A DNA stretch of 64,000 nucleotides from contig CM041089.1 in NCBI GenBank assembly GCA_023079485.1, positions 14,089,001 to 14,153,000 of the forward strand, in the 5' to 3' direction. A model generated the notes under the pieces. It ran no database searches, was not told where the DNA came from, and was given only the letters and a program-made list of their open reading frames with translations. How positions within the stretch are numbered: position 1 is the first letter of the stretch; the number at the start of each line of letters is the position of its first letter. A program made the translations under genes and the position numbers. Of the stretch, positions 1 to 15,146 are shown in pieces. The stretch is from Archilochus colubris. Its lineage: Eukaryota > Chordata > Aves > Apodiformes > Trochilidae.

Positions 1-1529
1 TAAGAGCACTGGTAAATAGTCCGATCAAAGTTTCCTTATTGCAAAATTGAGGTATTAGTGCTTAAGAAAGTGTGAAAAAAAGAAACCATGAGGTACCTTA
101 ATTAGGCCAAAAATGGCTTGTTGGTGACAGCTGTGCTGGGGTTTCTTGAAATGTAGAGCCACAGCTGAGCCTCATCCCCTTCGTTGCTGGTAAAGAACCC
201 CAGGGTTAAAGATGTGGTAGCATGCAGGGGTGCAGTGCCAGGCTGCCAGGAGGAGCAGCAGCTCCTTTTTTAGCACTTCTGAAGCTAAATGAGATGAATC
301 CCACCTTCCTGCAATGCTTTACCATCCATTCCAGAGTGAGTATGGGGCAGAGGGTATTGAATCCCACTGCTGAGCCTGCCCACCTGCAGCATTGCTGAGT
401 TTTCTGTGGTCTGTACAGAGGATTCATCAATCTGAAAGTTCAGATGAAGTCATGTTCCTTCTCTTGGTCAGGCCTGCATCTGGCTCCATGGTGAGCTCAC
501 AGGATTTCATGTTTGTGCTGAGTGTGGTCTTGTAAACACCCCACTGCATTTCAGGCTGCTTTCTTCAGCAGAACTGGGAACCATCATCATCACCACTCCC
601 TCTCCATGCTCCCCAGGCTGCCAAGGAGTTGCAGATATTCACAATGGACAAGGGATGGGGTTTCTGTCTCCTCTCCAAGTTGTCCTCCATTTCTGTCTCT
701 GTCCTGGAGCTCAAATGGAAAGCTCACTTGTTCTAGTAGAATACTAAAGCAGTGTGATTTTTAATAGCAGATTAGTTGTATATTATTTACATGAGTTGTA
801 CATACTTTGTAACTCACTTTCTTGAAGTTTTTAACGTGCAAGCTGTTTTTTTTTTTTTAGTAAGTCCAAGTCCTCCTAGGTGATGGGTACCAAATAGTGT
901 CTGTGTCATCACCTATTGGTGAGAGCTGCCAGAGGAGAGTCAGGATGGGGAAGAAAAACAGGGAAGTGTGAGGAAGCAAAAAGGCTTCATGAGATAAAGA
1001 AGCAGCCCTGAGAACCTGAAAAGAGTCTTAAAGGGCATGGGGAAAGTCAACTGAACCAGAAAGGGGGGGAGAACATAACAAAAGCAACACATGTCCTTTC
1101 AGCCATTCTAATTAATTTTTTATGAAAGCTACTGTTAAGTTTATTACTCTTAAATTATTAGTGATTCAGCTATGAAGAACTCTGGAGATGCTTGTACATT
1201 TCATCACATGGGTTACTAAACTGTGTTTAACACTTCAGGGATGGGACTCAGACTACACACTTGATTAAAAAAAAATAGAATGCCATTAGAAAAGTGTCAG
1301 CTCCCCTTTAAATTAATGAGCATAGCTGAGGTGAAGTTGTGTATTCCTCAACACTGTTTTATTTGGGCTTTTGTTCCACTTCAGATGTTTGGGTTTTTTT
1401 AAATATGTTAATCTTATTTTTTCCCTCTCTTGTAATGAATTGTGGAATTATTTTGTCCATGGTTAGGGAGGAGAAAGAATAGATGTTGTTGTTTTGCTTT
1501 CTACAAGTTGTGGGTTCTGAAGAGAGGCA

Positions 1530-2232
1530 GAATCATGGAATGGTTTGGGTTGGAAAGAACCTTAAAGATCATCTAGTTCCAGCCTCCCTGCCATGGGCAG
1601 GGACACCTTCCACTGGATTGCTCAATGTCCTGTCCAACCTGTCCTTGAGGAGTTCTAGGGATGGGGCATCCACAATTTCCCTGGGTAACCTGTTCCAGTC
1701 TCTCACTGAACAATTTCCTCTGATGTCAAACCTAAATCTACCTCCCTCCAGTTTAAAGCCATTACCTCTTGTCCTGTCACTATATGCCCTTGTCAGAAGT
1801 CCTCTCCAGCTTTCTTGTAGCCCTCTTCAGGTACTGGAAGGCCACTGTAAGGTCACCTCAGAGCCTTCTCCAGGCTGAAGCACCCCACATCTCTCAGCCT
1901 GTCTGCATGGGAGAGGTGCTCCAGCCCTCTGAGCATCTCTGTAGCCCTCCTCTGGACTTGCTTCTACAGCTCCCTGGACTTGTTGTGTTTGGGCCTCTGG
2001 AGCTGAACACAGAACTCCAAGTGGGAGCAGAGCAGAGGGGCAGAATCCCTCCCCTCCCTTGAGCTTCTGGCCATGCTGCTTTTGATGCAGCTCAGGATAT
2101 GGTTGGGTTTCTGGGCTGGAAACACACATTGCTGGCTCGTGATGAGCTTTCCATCAAGCAGCACCCCCAAGTCCTTCTCCTCTGGGCTGCTCTCAATCCA
2201 TCCTCCACCCAACCCATACTTGTGTTTGGAAG
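1530..2232 (-). mobile_element. CR1 LINE fragment, 5'-truncated, decayed
   Basis: Read on the - strand, this ends with the CR1 3' terminus (GGTTGGAAAGAACC-type block, then a degraded ATTC tail at the 1530 end). Upstream it carries remnants of the ORF2 C-terminal region, including WIESS, EKDLGVLLD and SSMARSSREG-like motifs. The frame is broken by several shifts, so it is not functional. The boundary near 2232 is approximate. It lies in sense-opposite orientation to MOB2. Confidence 0.85.
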
Positions 2233-5200
2233 GGGAAAAAATGCCATGTAAATATATTGGAATATTATTCTCCTTTTTAATATTATTTAATTAGTTGTTA
2301 TATTTCTGCTTTGTGAAGCAGCTGATTACTGATAGCTTCCTTGCAGAGGGGTGTGCTTTTTTCTGACCTCCAGCAGCACAGGTAGAAGGAAGACTCAGGC
2401 ACATGAGATTTCCCCTCTCTGGTCTCAGCAGTAACTGAGCTGCCCACAAGCATTCTGTGGAGCTGAGGACTCCAGGACAGAGTGTTCAGTGCTCACTGCC
2501 TGGGTCAGCCTTTGAATACTGATCAGAGCTGCAGTGCTCCTGCTGGGTCCTGGCACCTTGGGTCCTGTGCAGGTGATTTTCAGAGACTGCTCTTCAAGCA
2601 GCTTTGTAGTCAATGTGTTGCTTTTTTAGAGTCTCCTGGGAGGTCCCTCTGAGATAGGTGACTAATAATTGGTGATACAGTGTGAGGACAGGGGAGTGAT
2701 GTGGGCTACAGAGCTGTGATGTCCTTGTGTAATGACTTCTGATAAAGTACAGGATGGTTTATAGGGACACGTAGTACAGGATGGCTGTGGGAATAGATAA
2801 CTGAAAACTCCTTTTTCTCACAGGAGTTTCCTTTCTTAGAGCAATGTCCAGGGGTTGATTTGGATACCAACCAAAACAACAAACAAACCAACCAACCCCA
2901 AAAACCAACCAAGCCCACTGTTTGGGTAGGGGTGCCACTGGGATCACGAACAAAGTGGAATCCTTACAGGTGCTTTTCAAAAGTATAGGACTTTTTATTA
3001 AGTGACAGTGTGATAATGATTGTTTCAGTCAAATAACTTGGTGAGTTTGTGTTGGCATCCTGGCTGACACTATATATTTTCTATTCAACACTTTATTAAA
3101 AAAAAAAATTCCTTATTTATTCTTCAAAAATCCATAGCAAGGTCAGGAAGAAACTGATTTAATTTAGCCATTGGATTCTGTCTTTTAAATGAACCTGCAA
3201 AGTTGTCTTAAACATGTTCATGAAATGTGACATAGGTGACAGAAGCAGAGTGAGGTGGCTGCTGCTTTGCTGTCTTGACTGGAATGGCCAGAGGTAGCTG
3301 GGATGCTTGTTTTTATTGTCAGAACTAAAGCAAATATTTTTAAAAATTGATCCTCTTTTAACCTAATTTAGATAGAAACATTTTTCAATAATTTAGTCTG
3401 GTCTGCACTATTAGAAAGTAATTAGGATGAAACTTGTTCAGCATTAACTAATCTGATTGATGCAGAGGTTTGGGGACAGACAGAAGAGAAGGGAGGGAAG
3501 GGGCTTACAGGCAAACGCTCTTCAGAACCATGTCAGCTATTTTCATCCTGGTCTTTTTCTCTCCCACAACTTTCCATTGTACCAAAATAGTTCAAGACAT
3601 TTATGGTTCAGGGCAACCATCACTAACTGTCCTGCTGTGTCTTGCTGGATATTTCTGTAGCAGAGCTGAGGCCTTGTTCAGTGACAGCCTTCTGGGACTC
3701 AGCTACTTGGAAAGGCCCAGTGGCATGAGGCATCTTGTGCTTTGGCAAGGTGTGAGCAGGCAGGGGGGGGGTCGTGGTGCCTCTTCTGTGTGGATGAAAG
3801 CACAGATGTCCTTGTGGAGAGTGTCCTTGGATGTGAGTGTCCTGTCCTCAGGCTGGAGGGGAGGTGGGCTTGGCTGGCAGTGCCAGCCTGGGCGGCTCCT
3901 GCCCTCCAGACCTGTGGCTCTCACACTGCATATGCAGGTAGCAAAGTCTCTGCTGGTTGTGGCTGCAGCACTTGAGCTCTGCCCCACTAGAAGCTAACAT
4001 AGTTCTGACACAGCCATACAACCCCCTGGTCTCCTTCTGAAGCTCTGGACTTGAGGCAGTGCTCTGGAAAGATGCTGTGTCTGTCTCACTAGTGGTCCAG
4101 TGAGCTGTGCACTTCTCCATTTCTTTGGGATAGTCATCTGTTTGTTCACTCGTGGTGGCTGCAGGAGTCATCACCCTGGTGCATTTATGAAAGTTGGTGA
4201 ACCATGTGCAATGTATTAAGTTAATGAAGAAGTCCCTGTCTTTCTTCAGAGGTATTTGTAACACTGAGCTGTATTTTGGTTACCTGTTCTACAGCCTGTG
4301 AAGTGATAGCCAGAGGGAGAGGACTGCTAGAATTCTTCTGTGTGTTGAAATAACCCTGTCAGGTGTCTCCAAAGCTGGCATAGGAAGGGCACCTGCCTGA
4401 GGTTTAACAGCATTCCCCCCTGTTTTAGGGGCAAAAATATGCAGCTTTCCTCTGAAGACTCTCCTGGCTACTTCAGGAATAGATTTGATTGAATCTCAAA
4501 CTGCTGAACTAATTCACCCCCTTTTTATCTTGTTTGCTTCATGTGTATTTCATTATAAGATTTGCTCCAGATTTTAGCTGCTTGTTCCTGCCTGCAAGAT
4601 TTCAGTTTATATATGCAGAAATATGAGTGTGCAAGGTTCATGCTTCTATCCACTGTTCTTGTTCCATTCTTGATGATGGTTGCTGAAGGTGGGTGGTGTT
4701 AGGAATATGGTTTTGCAGAGGTTGTCCCCCTGCCTCTGAGATGGCCAAAACAAAATCTATCTGCTCACATATCATACACCTTTCTCTGTGATTACACCAG
4801 AACTGAATTTGATAAAGTGTTCTTTTTGTTGTGGGGAATTTTCTAATCCCTTTTCTTAATCCCTACTATTGTGGGACTCGAGAATCTTAACTAAGCTTTC
4901 AGCAAATGGCTGTTAAAAAACATGAGACATTGTTTTTCTTTTAAGTGCTGCCAGCACCTGGTCTCTGCAAAAAGAATGGTATAGGATGTATAGATTAACC
5001 CTTTTTTCCAGCTTTCTGAAAAAAAAAACAAACCACCACATTTCCTGGCATTGAGTGCACCAACACCAAGCTGGGGGGTTTGAGCATGTCAGAAAGTGCT
5101 GCTCTGTTCATATTTCAAGCATGCTTCTGAAATATGTTGGAAAATCCTTTTGGTCAGACAGCAGAACTGCTGGTAGCAGAAGGGACATTGTGGAGGGCTG

Positions 5201-5837
5201 TGGAATTCCTTTTTAAAAAAGGAAGAATCAGCAGTGAGGACAGCTGTCCTCAGGCTGGTAGGGACAGAATATTAAAACCGTAGGACAACTTAATATCTGA
5301 AAAAAAAAAAAAGATCTCTGAACAGCATATGAAGTACATGGATTAATGAGGAAAGAAGGCTTGGGCTTCTTCATGGTGATATATAAAAATTCACACACAG
5401 GAGACATTTCATTACTTGCACCTTGGTAGCTCCACTTGCATTCCAGACAGATTCCCAGATCTGCTCTTCAGTCCCCTGTGTCTACATGGCACAGACTGGG
5501 AACACCAAAGCCTTCCATGTGCTGCCCATCAGTGATGCATTTGGCAGAGCAGAAGGAGGCTGTGTAATGAAGCAGCAGCAAAACCTGGATTATCAGAGTC
5601 CTCACTTTGCTGTGACTGCCTCATCTGTTCAGAACAAACCTGTGCAGGGAAAAGGTAAAGCTACAGCATGACCTCTGTGGGACAGATTATAGAAGCTCTA
5701 TTCTGTCTCAACTGATATTTTTTTCAGTTGTTTTTCAGCATGCAAAGCTTTTTTTTCATCTCTAGGTACACCATTCAAATACAACAAAAAGTTTGGTTGT
5801 GCTTTTTGCTATTTGTGGGGTGGTTTGGTTTTGATTT

Positions 5838-5863
5838 TTTTGTTTGTTTGTTTGTTTTGTTTT
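5838..5863. repeat. (TTTG)n tract
   Basis: A run of TTTG units within a T-rich patch of the MOB2 5' intron. It is a simple microsatellite with no associated gene signal. Confidence 0.7.
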
Positions 5864-8800
5864 GGAGACTTAGGTATTGAGAAGTAACTGGATCACCCCA
5901 CAATGACAGTAAAGGACTCGCTTGAGCTGGATTTCCTCACTTGTTAGGGTCCATCTTCCATTTCTTTGCAGTGGAACCACTTGTGCAGCTCTGGATGAGC
6001 AGTTTGGCCACAGCTCTGCAAAGCCAGGATGAGCTGATGCTTCCTGCCAGCAATGGAAGTTGTTCAGGCTGTGTTTGAGGAGCCAGCTGGGCACATCCAG
6101 CCCTTCTGCTGAGGTCTGGAAGGGTGGGTGGCTGCACCCTTTATTCTGAGGAAGAATCTTTGGTGTTGGCCTCTGCTTGCATGAATTGGTTAACTGCAAA
6201 TCCACATGGACAGCTACAGATACTGCTTGGCATGGTGCACGTGCAGCCAAGGGAAGGAAAAAACCCAGCATGCAACTCTGCCACCTGATTTTAATACTTA
6301 TTTTTGAAAATTACTGGACTTAATGAATTTCTTGGCTGTGCTTCCAGCATTTAATTAACAAGAATGAATGAGGTAATATGACAAGTTGAATATCTGTGGC
6401 TTGGGGTTTTCTGATTCCTAATGGATCTCTACATGTCTGTAAAGGTGCTTCTGCTGATGGTTTTCAGTCTCCCTTGGATTATCCTCAAAAGTAATAAAAT
6501 AGGGTTGGGAACCCCTGCTGTCTCATGAGAATGCACAGTGACTGATCTAACTCTACCAGTAATTAAACTATTATCCACTCTACTATTTTTTTTTTCAGTC
6601 ATTCAGATATAACCCCAGGATTATGTAGTTTGTATTTTAAATACATTTTTCCTTCTTCTATTGTCCAGAAAACAAAAGTGTTTTCTAGGAAGTAAGGAAA
6701 CAGCTGTGTCCTGTTGATGACAGAACTGAACAGAGAGCATTGCATCACAGAGTTTAAAAATTAACTGCATAACTAAATTAATGAATATTTTGTGCATAAA
6801 ATTTGTTAATAAAAGTTATAAAATTAAGGCTTTGCTGCCTTTTACCTTTAACTCTCTTACCCTGAGAGGAGATGGTTCTGTGGTTCCCAGTTTTTTTGTT
6901 TAAGACAGTTCATGCTAAAATTGAAGGACAGTTTCTCATCACAGGAGCTGATCTGTGGCATGCCAGGAGAGGTGGGACTTCCCTGAACTAACTTTGGTTT
7001 AAATTAAGAAAATATTTAGAAATATTAAAATATTTCTTGATATTAAGAAAACAATTAACATCAGTTTTGTAACTTCAGAGCTGCCACTGAGAGAGGGCTG
7101 ACCTTGACCATGGTCGTTTTGAGTAAATAAATGTCCTTCCTAATTAAAATGCTGTAGTTAGAGGATGAGTTTGTGGAGCTTGACAAGAGTGGATGAAACT
7201 GAAGTGAGGGCACTTCTTCACCCAGGCAGCTCCTTGCCCAGCCTGCTCAATAATTAGGTGAGTTAATTTCTCCCAGCTGTGTCTCAATCCAACAAGATGC
7301 ACATGTGTGTACCAGTAAACTGCTTGAAAAGTGAGTTTACAGGTGCAGACATGCAAAATTGCTTATGATTAGTAAAAGCAACATTTTTTTTTCCTCCTGC
7401 TATATATCTAATAGAATTCATGTTGTTTACTGAAGCTCCTGCAAAGCTGTTTGAAGTAGCTGTGTTGTTACCTGTGTTTCTGTGTGCACCTTCAGTTGTG
7501 GTGAGTCCCAGCACTTCTCTGTCCTGTTAAACCACACTTTTCAGACCATGTTGATGTGAAGGGTTCAGCTGTTGCAGTCCTGCCTACCACCTGATGACAG
7601 GGGAGGTTTTCAAAGGTGGAACTGCAGTAGCAAGGCAGATGATGATGAATTTGTTTTCATTCTTTTCCCAACAAAAATAACTATTTTACCCTTCCAAGCC
7701 AAGGCACCTTTTGTAAGTAGATAGTTGTAATTTGTCCAGTCCTGCCAGGAGTAAAAAGAGTCCTTTACTGTTCCTTGCCTCTGGGGAGCTGAGGAGAGAA
7801 ACAGCAGTGCCTGAGCTCAGCTGCAACATGTTGCACCATGTTGAAAAATATTTCTCTATTTCGAGCACAGACTCTGTCTGGAGTGAGTCTTCTCATTAAC
7901 TATTTGGGGACTGTCATGCTGTCTTCTTTCACACTGCACAGTATAGCTATAAAATATATTTAAAGATTGACAATTGTAAAATTCAGCTTACAAATACATC
8001 AGACATCTACCTGGCTTCCAAACGTGGGTAAGGTGGTGTGTTTGACCTGCATATCTAACATGCTTCCTTTGTTGCAGGTTTTCTCTAGGCTACAGTAATA
8101 CTTCAAACTAATTATTATTGTTAGATAAATGAGATCTCAAAGAGAGCTTGCAAGGCAAAAAGGCAGTGAGGAAACTAAAACACATCTTACAAAGCCAAAC
8201 CTGTCTGCACCCTGGTAGTCTCTAAGCAGAGCAGACTGTCAGCATTTCATATCTTGGGCTACAGCAGAAGTCTGGGTGCTGAAGCCAGGTTGCCATAGTG
8301 AAATCATTGCCAGCAATTCAAGTGCAGTTCTATCCTGAAAAGCTCCTCTGTGCAAAGCTACCTTGTGAAATGCCACATCTCTGAAGCTCTGAGATTTCCA
8401 GATGAAATTTGCTCGGTTTGGAAAGAAAAAGCTTTGCAATCTGCCAGCTCTACAGACTTGTTAGGGGTTGGAAGATAATCAGCAGTGTCTTCAGTGGTTT
8501 ATGGGCTCTGGTGGAGAAATCCCTCCCTGCAAAGAAGTGTATTGCATGTGCTCTTCTGGAAAGGTAACAGGAGGGCAGCAGTACAGCCAGGAGGCTGCTG
8601 CTTGAAGGGGAATTTAATCAGGATGCAGCAAAGTAACTGTGTTCCAGTAGAAGTTTACAGGATAATAAGTAAATAAACCACTGCTTCAGTTAACAGACAT
8701 GTCTGAAAACACACAGGTTTCTAATCCTGGTGCAGATCACTTGTGCTCTTGGCTCTCTGGTGTGAGAGATCTCACTGCATCATCTGTAACAGCATCAGTC

Positions 8801-10285
8801 TCAATAGCTCTGCCACTCTCTGCTCTCAGCTGAGGGTCATTCCTTTGTCCAGGTGTTTTAATTAAAGAAATTTAAGGTATATTTAGACTTAGGCCTTGGA
8901 CTGAAATGATTTCCAGTATAGAGGAAAGCCTGTTTTTTTCCGCTGTCTTTAAAAGCCAGTTCAGATACAAACATTTACACGTGCAGATACCCAAGGCAAG
9001 GTGAAGTGAGTCCTGTTGATGCTGTCTCTGCTGCAGCAGGGTGCATTTAGCAGTGGAGGATGATGAGGAAGCATTTGTGTGGCTAGAATACAAATTACAT
9101 TTTTCCTCTAGGGAAAGCAAAGGTCCAGGAGCATCCATATCTTAGTACTGTGGATGTGCCTGGGGACTGATCTGAACTGCATGTTAGCAAGAGAAGCCCC
9201 AGAGCCCAGCCTGTGTTTTCAGGCAGTGAATGACTGGGCAGGGATGTCCCAGTGACTCAGCATGGAATGGCTTCTCCTGTCCCTTTGTGTCCTGCACCGG
9301 TGTCTGCTCTGAGAATGCTCTCCTAGGGGGGGAAGAATTGCAAGCAGGAGAAACTATAGTGAGACACCTTACCAAGCAGGAATTTTCCCTCTTTTTGTTC
9401 AGATTTTGGCTTCCTTTGTCAGACAGCCAGAGTTTGCCTACAGTTGGAAACATAAAAACCAACTCAAGAACCACCACTCTCTGTCTGCCAGAGGCTCAGG
9501 ACCTGGGCACCTCTGATGCAGCGTTTTGCTCTATGGTTTGTTCTGAGCATTGGATAAATCAGTTCTAGCAGTCACTGCTAATCTGTGACCTACTGAATCT
9601 CTCTTACCACAGACCCAATTTGTCTCCAGGTAGAGCTCTTGAAAATAAACATTAGGCAAGATTTGTGTCCTTTTTCTTTCCTAATCCCCAAATAACCAAA
9701 AATCTGGACTGTAGTACCTCACTTAGGAAAAGAATCTTGCTGAGGTTTAATGCTGGTACCTCCTGGTCTGGCTTTTTGGCACAAAGGCAAAAGAGAACAT
9801 TTTAAAAAGCAGGACAATAGGGTGTTTGCTTGTGTTTACACTGTTGAAATTGCATCACTGGCTCCTAGAAATACGTAACCCTTTTGTCTCCCATATGACA
9901 TCTCTTCCCCCATATTCCCAGGGCTCTGTCCCACTCTGCCCCTTCCAGGTGTGCTGAGTGAAGGAGAACCTGGACCAGTGCAAGGCTTCCATAGTCAGAC
10001 CCTCCCCAAAGAGGCTGGGTACCCCCTGTCAGCCTAGGGGAGGCATTCTGGCAGGAATGCCCAGAGAAGAAAGGAAACTTCAGTCCAGCATTCTGTACCA
10101 CAAGAATGCAACTCTGCATTTTTTTAGCATTAACTGAGCTATTTGCATGCCTGACCTTGCCTCTGTAGCCATCCTTCCCAGAGCTGCATTGAAGATGGGG
10201 GACCCTGAACAAGAGAGAAGGAGCTTCAGTGGTCCCTGGCCACCAGCAGCCACCTGGGGGAGTGTCAGCACTGTACTTAGAATAA

Positions 10286-10745
10286 TATCACAGAATAATT
10301 TAGCTTTGGAAAGACCTTGAAGTCCAGCCATAAACCTAACACTGCCAAGTCTCACTAAACCATGTCCCTAAGTACAGTATCTGCACAGCTTCTGAGCCCC
10401 TCCAGGGATGATGACTCCACCACTCCCCTGGGCAGCCTCTTGTGGTGCTTGACAACCCTTTCAGTGAAGAAACTCTTCCTAATATCCAAGCTAAACCCCT
10501 GGCATGGCTTGAGGCTGTTTCCTCTTGTCCTATCGCTTGTTACCTGGGAAAACAAACCAACCCCCATCTCACTGCACCCTCCTTTCAGGTAGTGGTAGAG
10601 AGTGGTAAGGTCTCCCCTCAGCCTCCTTTTCTCCAGAAGAAACAACCCCATTTCCCTCAGCTGCACCTCATAAAACCTGTTCTCTGGGGAGTCCTGCAAA
10701 AGGGAACAGAAGGACCTGAGGTACCAGAGATGGGGTGTGTCCAGG
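10286..10745 (-). mobile_element. CR1 LINE fragment with ORF2 C-terminal remnant
   Basis: On the - strand the frame at 10355-10699 contains CR1 ORF2 C-terminal motifs: [30 protein letters not shown]. The usual WNGLP block has decayed (HKRLP). The 3' tail has degenerated near 10286-10310, so this is an older copy. It is inserted antisense in the MOB2 intron. Confidence 0.85.
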
Positions 10746-13700
10746 TGCTGTGTTCTTGCTTTGCCAGTACCGGTACCAGCTGGAACTCAGTTTGTCCCTA
10801 CAGAATATTTCAGGCTTTCTGTTGGGAAGCAGCATTAGGGAATAAGGTTATGGCACTTGTCATCCTTAACGTGCCTGCCATGCCTGGGCACCAACTGCTC
10901 CCAGCACAGCATCTGGGGGCCAAGCAAAGATTCCCTTTTAAGGCAAAGAGCCACTCTGAGAATCCAGAAGAAAAAGTTTCCCTGGCATGTAGGGTGCATT
11001 CTTCTTTCCTCCTCCTCCTCTTAAATAAACTATTAGTAACTTTTAAAAACAGAACAAAAATGAAGAAGCAGGGCCAGAAATGCTGCTGAAGACATTTTAT
11101 TCTCTGCAGCCCCCTTAGAGCTGCTCAGCAGCTGAGCCCTGGAGCTTACCCAGGGCAGGAGGGGGAAGAATGAAACAGGTCAGAGGAGTCTGGCAGAGAG
11201 CTGGGGCAAGAGGAGATCAGAATGGAGACAGTCCTAAAAAGCTGAGACCCCTTCCCTTCTCCAGGCCCTGGAGAAATGGTCTGACCGCAGTGATCCGTGA
11301 ACATTTCTCCTGTGTGCTCCACTGGGATTTGTGTTGCTTTCCAACACCTTGAACAGCTTCCCATCCCGTGCTGATGTTCTTCTCTTTCCCAATCCTGAAC
11401 ATGCACATCCACAGTTTGTGTTCTGGGTGTGTTGTCAGGTGGCATTTTCAGCTGAAGATTTAGTAGTCACCTGGGTTAAAACCAGGATATGGGATTGCAG
11501 AAAGTCTCTAGGGAGACACTAATCCTGTGTGGTTTTAAGGAAAGAGGGAAATATAAATACTGTCTCTAGCCTTTCCTCAGAGGAAGGGCAACTCAAATAC
11601 AACTTTTAATTCCAACTTCCTTGCCTGCTGTACAAATAAATAAAGATGCTGAATTACCAAGGAGTCGTTTTTAAGCTGCCTGGTGCCTTTCAGCTTCCAG
11701 TCTTGAACCTAGGTGAGGAGAAAAGACTGAGAGCTGATGGCTTAGGAAACCAGACTGTCTTCAAGAGTTTGTTTCTGTCCTATAAAAAGTGGTGTAGCCT
11801 ACTGCTTCCTTGTTCTTGGTGGGAGTTTGTCACTTGGACTCATAAATTTTAGCTCATAAAACTCTTCCCTTCCTGCTGTGAATGTGTTCAGGACTCCCAT
11901 ATTTCTAACCAGAAATTAACAGATAACTTCTTCCCAATAAAGTGCAACAGAAAAAAACCAGGGAGGTGGTGACTGCATCTGTGAGCACCTAACCTGGGTT
12001 TTCTTACACAGCTGCAGCCTTCTGTGGATGGCTGAAATCTGTGAAATCTTAATGATTTATTCCCTCTTCTGTTGTTATGACATCCCATTCACCTCCTTAC
12101 CCAAAAGGGAAGAAGAGACCTGCAAGAAAGAAAGTATCCAATGTACCTTCAGTTTGTTATAAACCCTTACTCACTGGAAAATATAAAATATAAAACCATG
12201 AACGTCTTCCTAAAGCCTGGCCTAGGAGACACTGTTAAAACGTTGGCTTTCTGCCTCTCTAATTGTGTTTTGGCCTCTGTTTTAAGAAGCTAACCCCCAT
12301 CCTCAGGTTACCCAGAAAGCAGGGTTTGGCAGGAGTACTTCACACTCTCATCCTCCCATCAGTGGAAGATATTTTAAAACATGACACTTTGAAAACGAGA
12401 GAAAAAAAAAAACCAGGATGAAAATTAAATGCCAAAACAGTTTGATTGATTTGGTAATATAGAGGTGCACCTGGGTGAGGTGCAATATGGTGTTGCTGCT
12501 GGAGACTTCCAGGTTTTCCACATTCATGTTTTAGTTGGGAATCTACCATTGCAATATTAAAATTTTCCAGATTCTACACTATAAAAATTACAAAGCACAG
12601 GCTGGGTTACTTGAAAATACCCCCCAGAATCTCCAGAGACTCTTAAAATATAATTTGATAATATTTCTGTTGGCATTTTATTGTTTGATCTTCCTTTAAA
12701 TAGATTTTTCTCTTGGTTCCACTCTTGCATGCTTTGCTGTCAACCCTGGGGCTTTTATTCTTTGCACACCACCACTGAGCACAGCCCAGCTGGACTGTCA
12801 CAGCTGACACCTGGGGATTGCTGGGATTATACCAATTAACCTGGGATAAGAAATAGGGTTGGCTACTAAAAAATCATGCTAATCACAAAATAAAGTTCAT
12901 AATCCGTGGTGGTTTTTATCTGCAGAGATGTATGAATTTTAAGGTTTGCAAGCAGGGAGACAGATTTGCCAGTAAGTCCTGTTGGACCTGTTCTGTCAAT
13001 TTTTAAATGGAAATCATGTTTGAGACTTGGCTGGAACCTGAAACTGGTGCATGATCCAGAGGGCAGAAAGTGATTGGAGTTTTGCCTGCAGCTCTGCTCC
13101 TCACCACTGTAAGGTTTTGAAATAGACTTTTTAGCTTTGTAAAGCTACTCATATATTTAGTACCAAACCCACTTTAATATTCCACATTAAAAAGAGAAAA
13201 GCCACTGATTACTTGTATTTAAAAAAAAAACCAACAAAACAGCCACTCACCCCAAGGATAGTTGAGTGTGAAGGGTAAGAGATGATGACTGAAGCATCAT
13301 TCTCCTTTAAGAGATTTGGTTTTGATGCAGTAAAAAGCACTGCAGAGCTTGCTGGAGACAGCAAGAAATTATTATAGCTGTGCTGATTCCCTCTAGAAAA
13401 AAAAGGAATCGGGAACTGGGAGAAATAATGTTGAATTGCATGATCATTTTAGGGAAACTTGGTGTTTATATAGCATTAGTATTCCCTCTGTGTCATCAAC
13501 CTTGTCATAAATCAGGTTCTCATGACCAAAACCACAGATGCCTGGTGGGGTTCCAGACTGAGATGAACTCTCAGGGTATGAAGCTTGTCTGCACCGTGGA
13601 CATTGATAACTCAGCTAAATCAGGATTGCTTCACTGTGCTGAACAAACTGTGTCAATTTAACCCGAAACATCTTTAGCATTTGCACCATGAATAAACCAT

Positions 13701-15146
13701 GACCCTAACAGCCACTTTTTTCTATAAAATGGGAATAATACTTTCTTCATATGGTTTTAAAACAAAATTAATACCTGGATGTTCATTTGAGGATTCTCCA
13801 AAGGCTGGTTTTTTTAAAACCAAGAAACAACTGGGCACCTGATCAAGAAGGAAATGTAAGAGAGAGATTAGAGGAGTGTCTTTATTAACTGAGATGGGGT
13901 AAGAAAAAAAGCTGGGAAATCGGAAGTTTTACAACAAAGCAATGAGACCAAGGGAAAAAAATTAACACAGCCCTGTGGGGCTGTCACTTGGGGGAGAGTC
14001 TCACACGTCCCTTTTTCTGGTGAAATCCAGGCAAACTTCCAGCTGCTGTTTCCTCAGTTGGATGCAGGGCTGAGCATGGAGCGCTGCTGGAAGCATTAGT
14101 GAGTGCACTGCCTTTGCCTGGAGCCACTTAGCTGAACCTTCTGCTGGCTGTAGAACAGTGACCTCTCTTCTGCCATGTCACAGAATCACAGAATTCCCAT
14201 CACTTTTCCCTCTCTCAGCTTCACCAGTGGGTGTGACATGGCCTGTGGCACCCTGTTCAATGGAGTGCCTGCAATTTACCCAACACAAACCCATCTGGGG
14301 AGTTATCTGAGGAATTAGTTTGCATTCTTGCCTGTCAGTAAAGCTGCTAACTGCTGTCTCCTTGGGTTCCCTGAAGAGGTTTTTTTCCTTAGGTAGTAGT
14401 TAAGGATTGGTAGACAGGTTTGGTGTAACCTCCTGACACACATTCACCAACCTGCTGTGTGACAGCCGTTCCTTCAGCTGCTTTGGGAATGTTTGATCTG
14501 ACATGGATGTGCTGAGACAAACTGAGCAGAATTCCCTTTTTTTTTACAAAAGACACAGGTAAATGTGGCTCAGAACTTTGGTTTGCTTCGGGGTGCCTGT
14601 AACAGCATTTTGAAAGGCACTGTCCTTTTGGTGGTCTTGTATGAAATTTGGTAAATAATAATCAACAGGTCTTGGATTTTGGTGTTTCCTGAAAAGCAGT
14701 GAAACTCCACTGTTCTGTCAATTCTTCTTTGCTTGAAAGACTGAATAAGCTGTTGCTTGATGTGGTGCTTCATGCTCACTGCTCCAGTCTTCACTTACAA
14801 GGGTGTTCTGGAACATTTCAGAAATGGCTATATGCAGTTTTTCCTATTTGTGTATTTTAAACATAAAATGAGAAGCTGGGGAAGGCATCTTGAATGTGAA
14901 CAGCTCACAGTTTGGAGCTGGTTCCCAGTAGATGGTTTTTTATGAGTCTTTGAGACAATGTTGAGCTTGGAGGTAAGGGAGCTGACTTCTAAACTTCACA
15001 CTATTTGGTAATTCTGGTGGTGTTCAATGTGTGAGCTTTTGGTTGTTGGAATATGGAACTATAATTTGTTGAATAATACGCACTCATGTTTTCTCCATAC
15101 TGCTGTGTACTCCTGCTCTGTAAGTCAGTAAGGAAAATGTTTCACC

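Noticed and set aside
3470..3997. A 175-codon + strand frame
   Set aside because: No splice context, no domain, biased by local GC. It lies in the MOB2 5' intron and overlaps frames of similar length on the other strand.
14176..14200. CACAGAATCACAGAATTCC resembling a CR1 tail
   Set aside because: Only about 20 bp match, with no adjacent CR1 body; too short to call.
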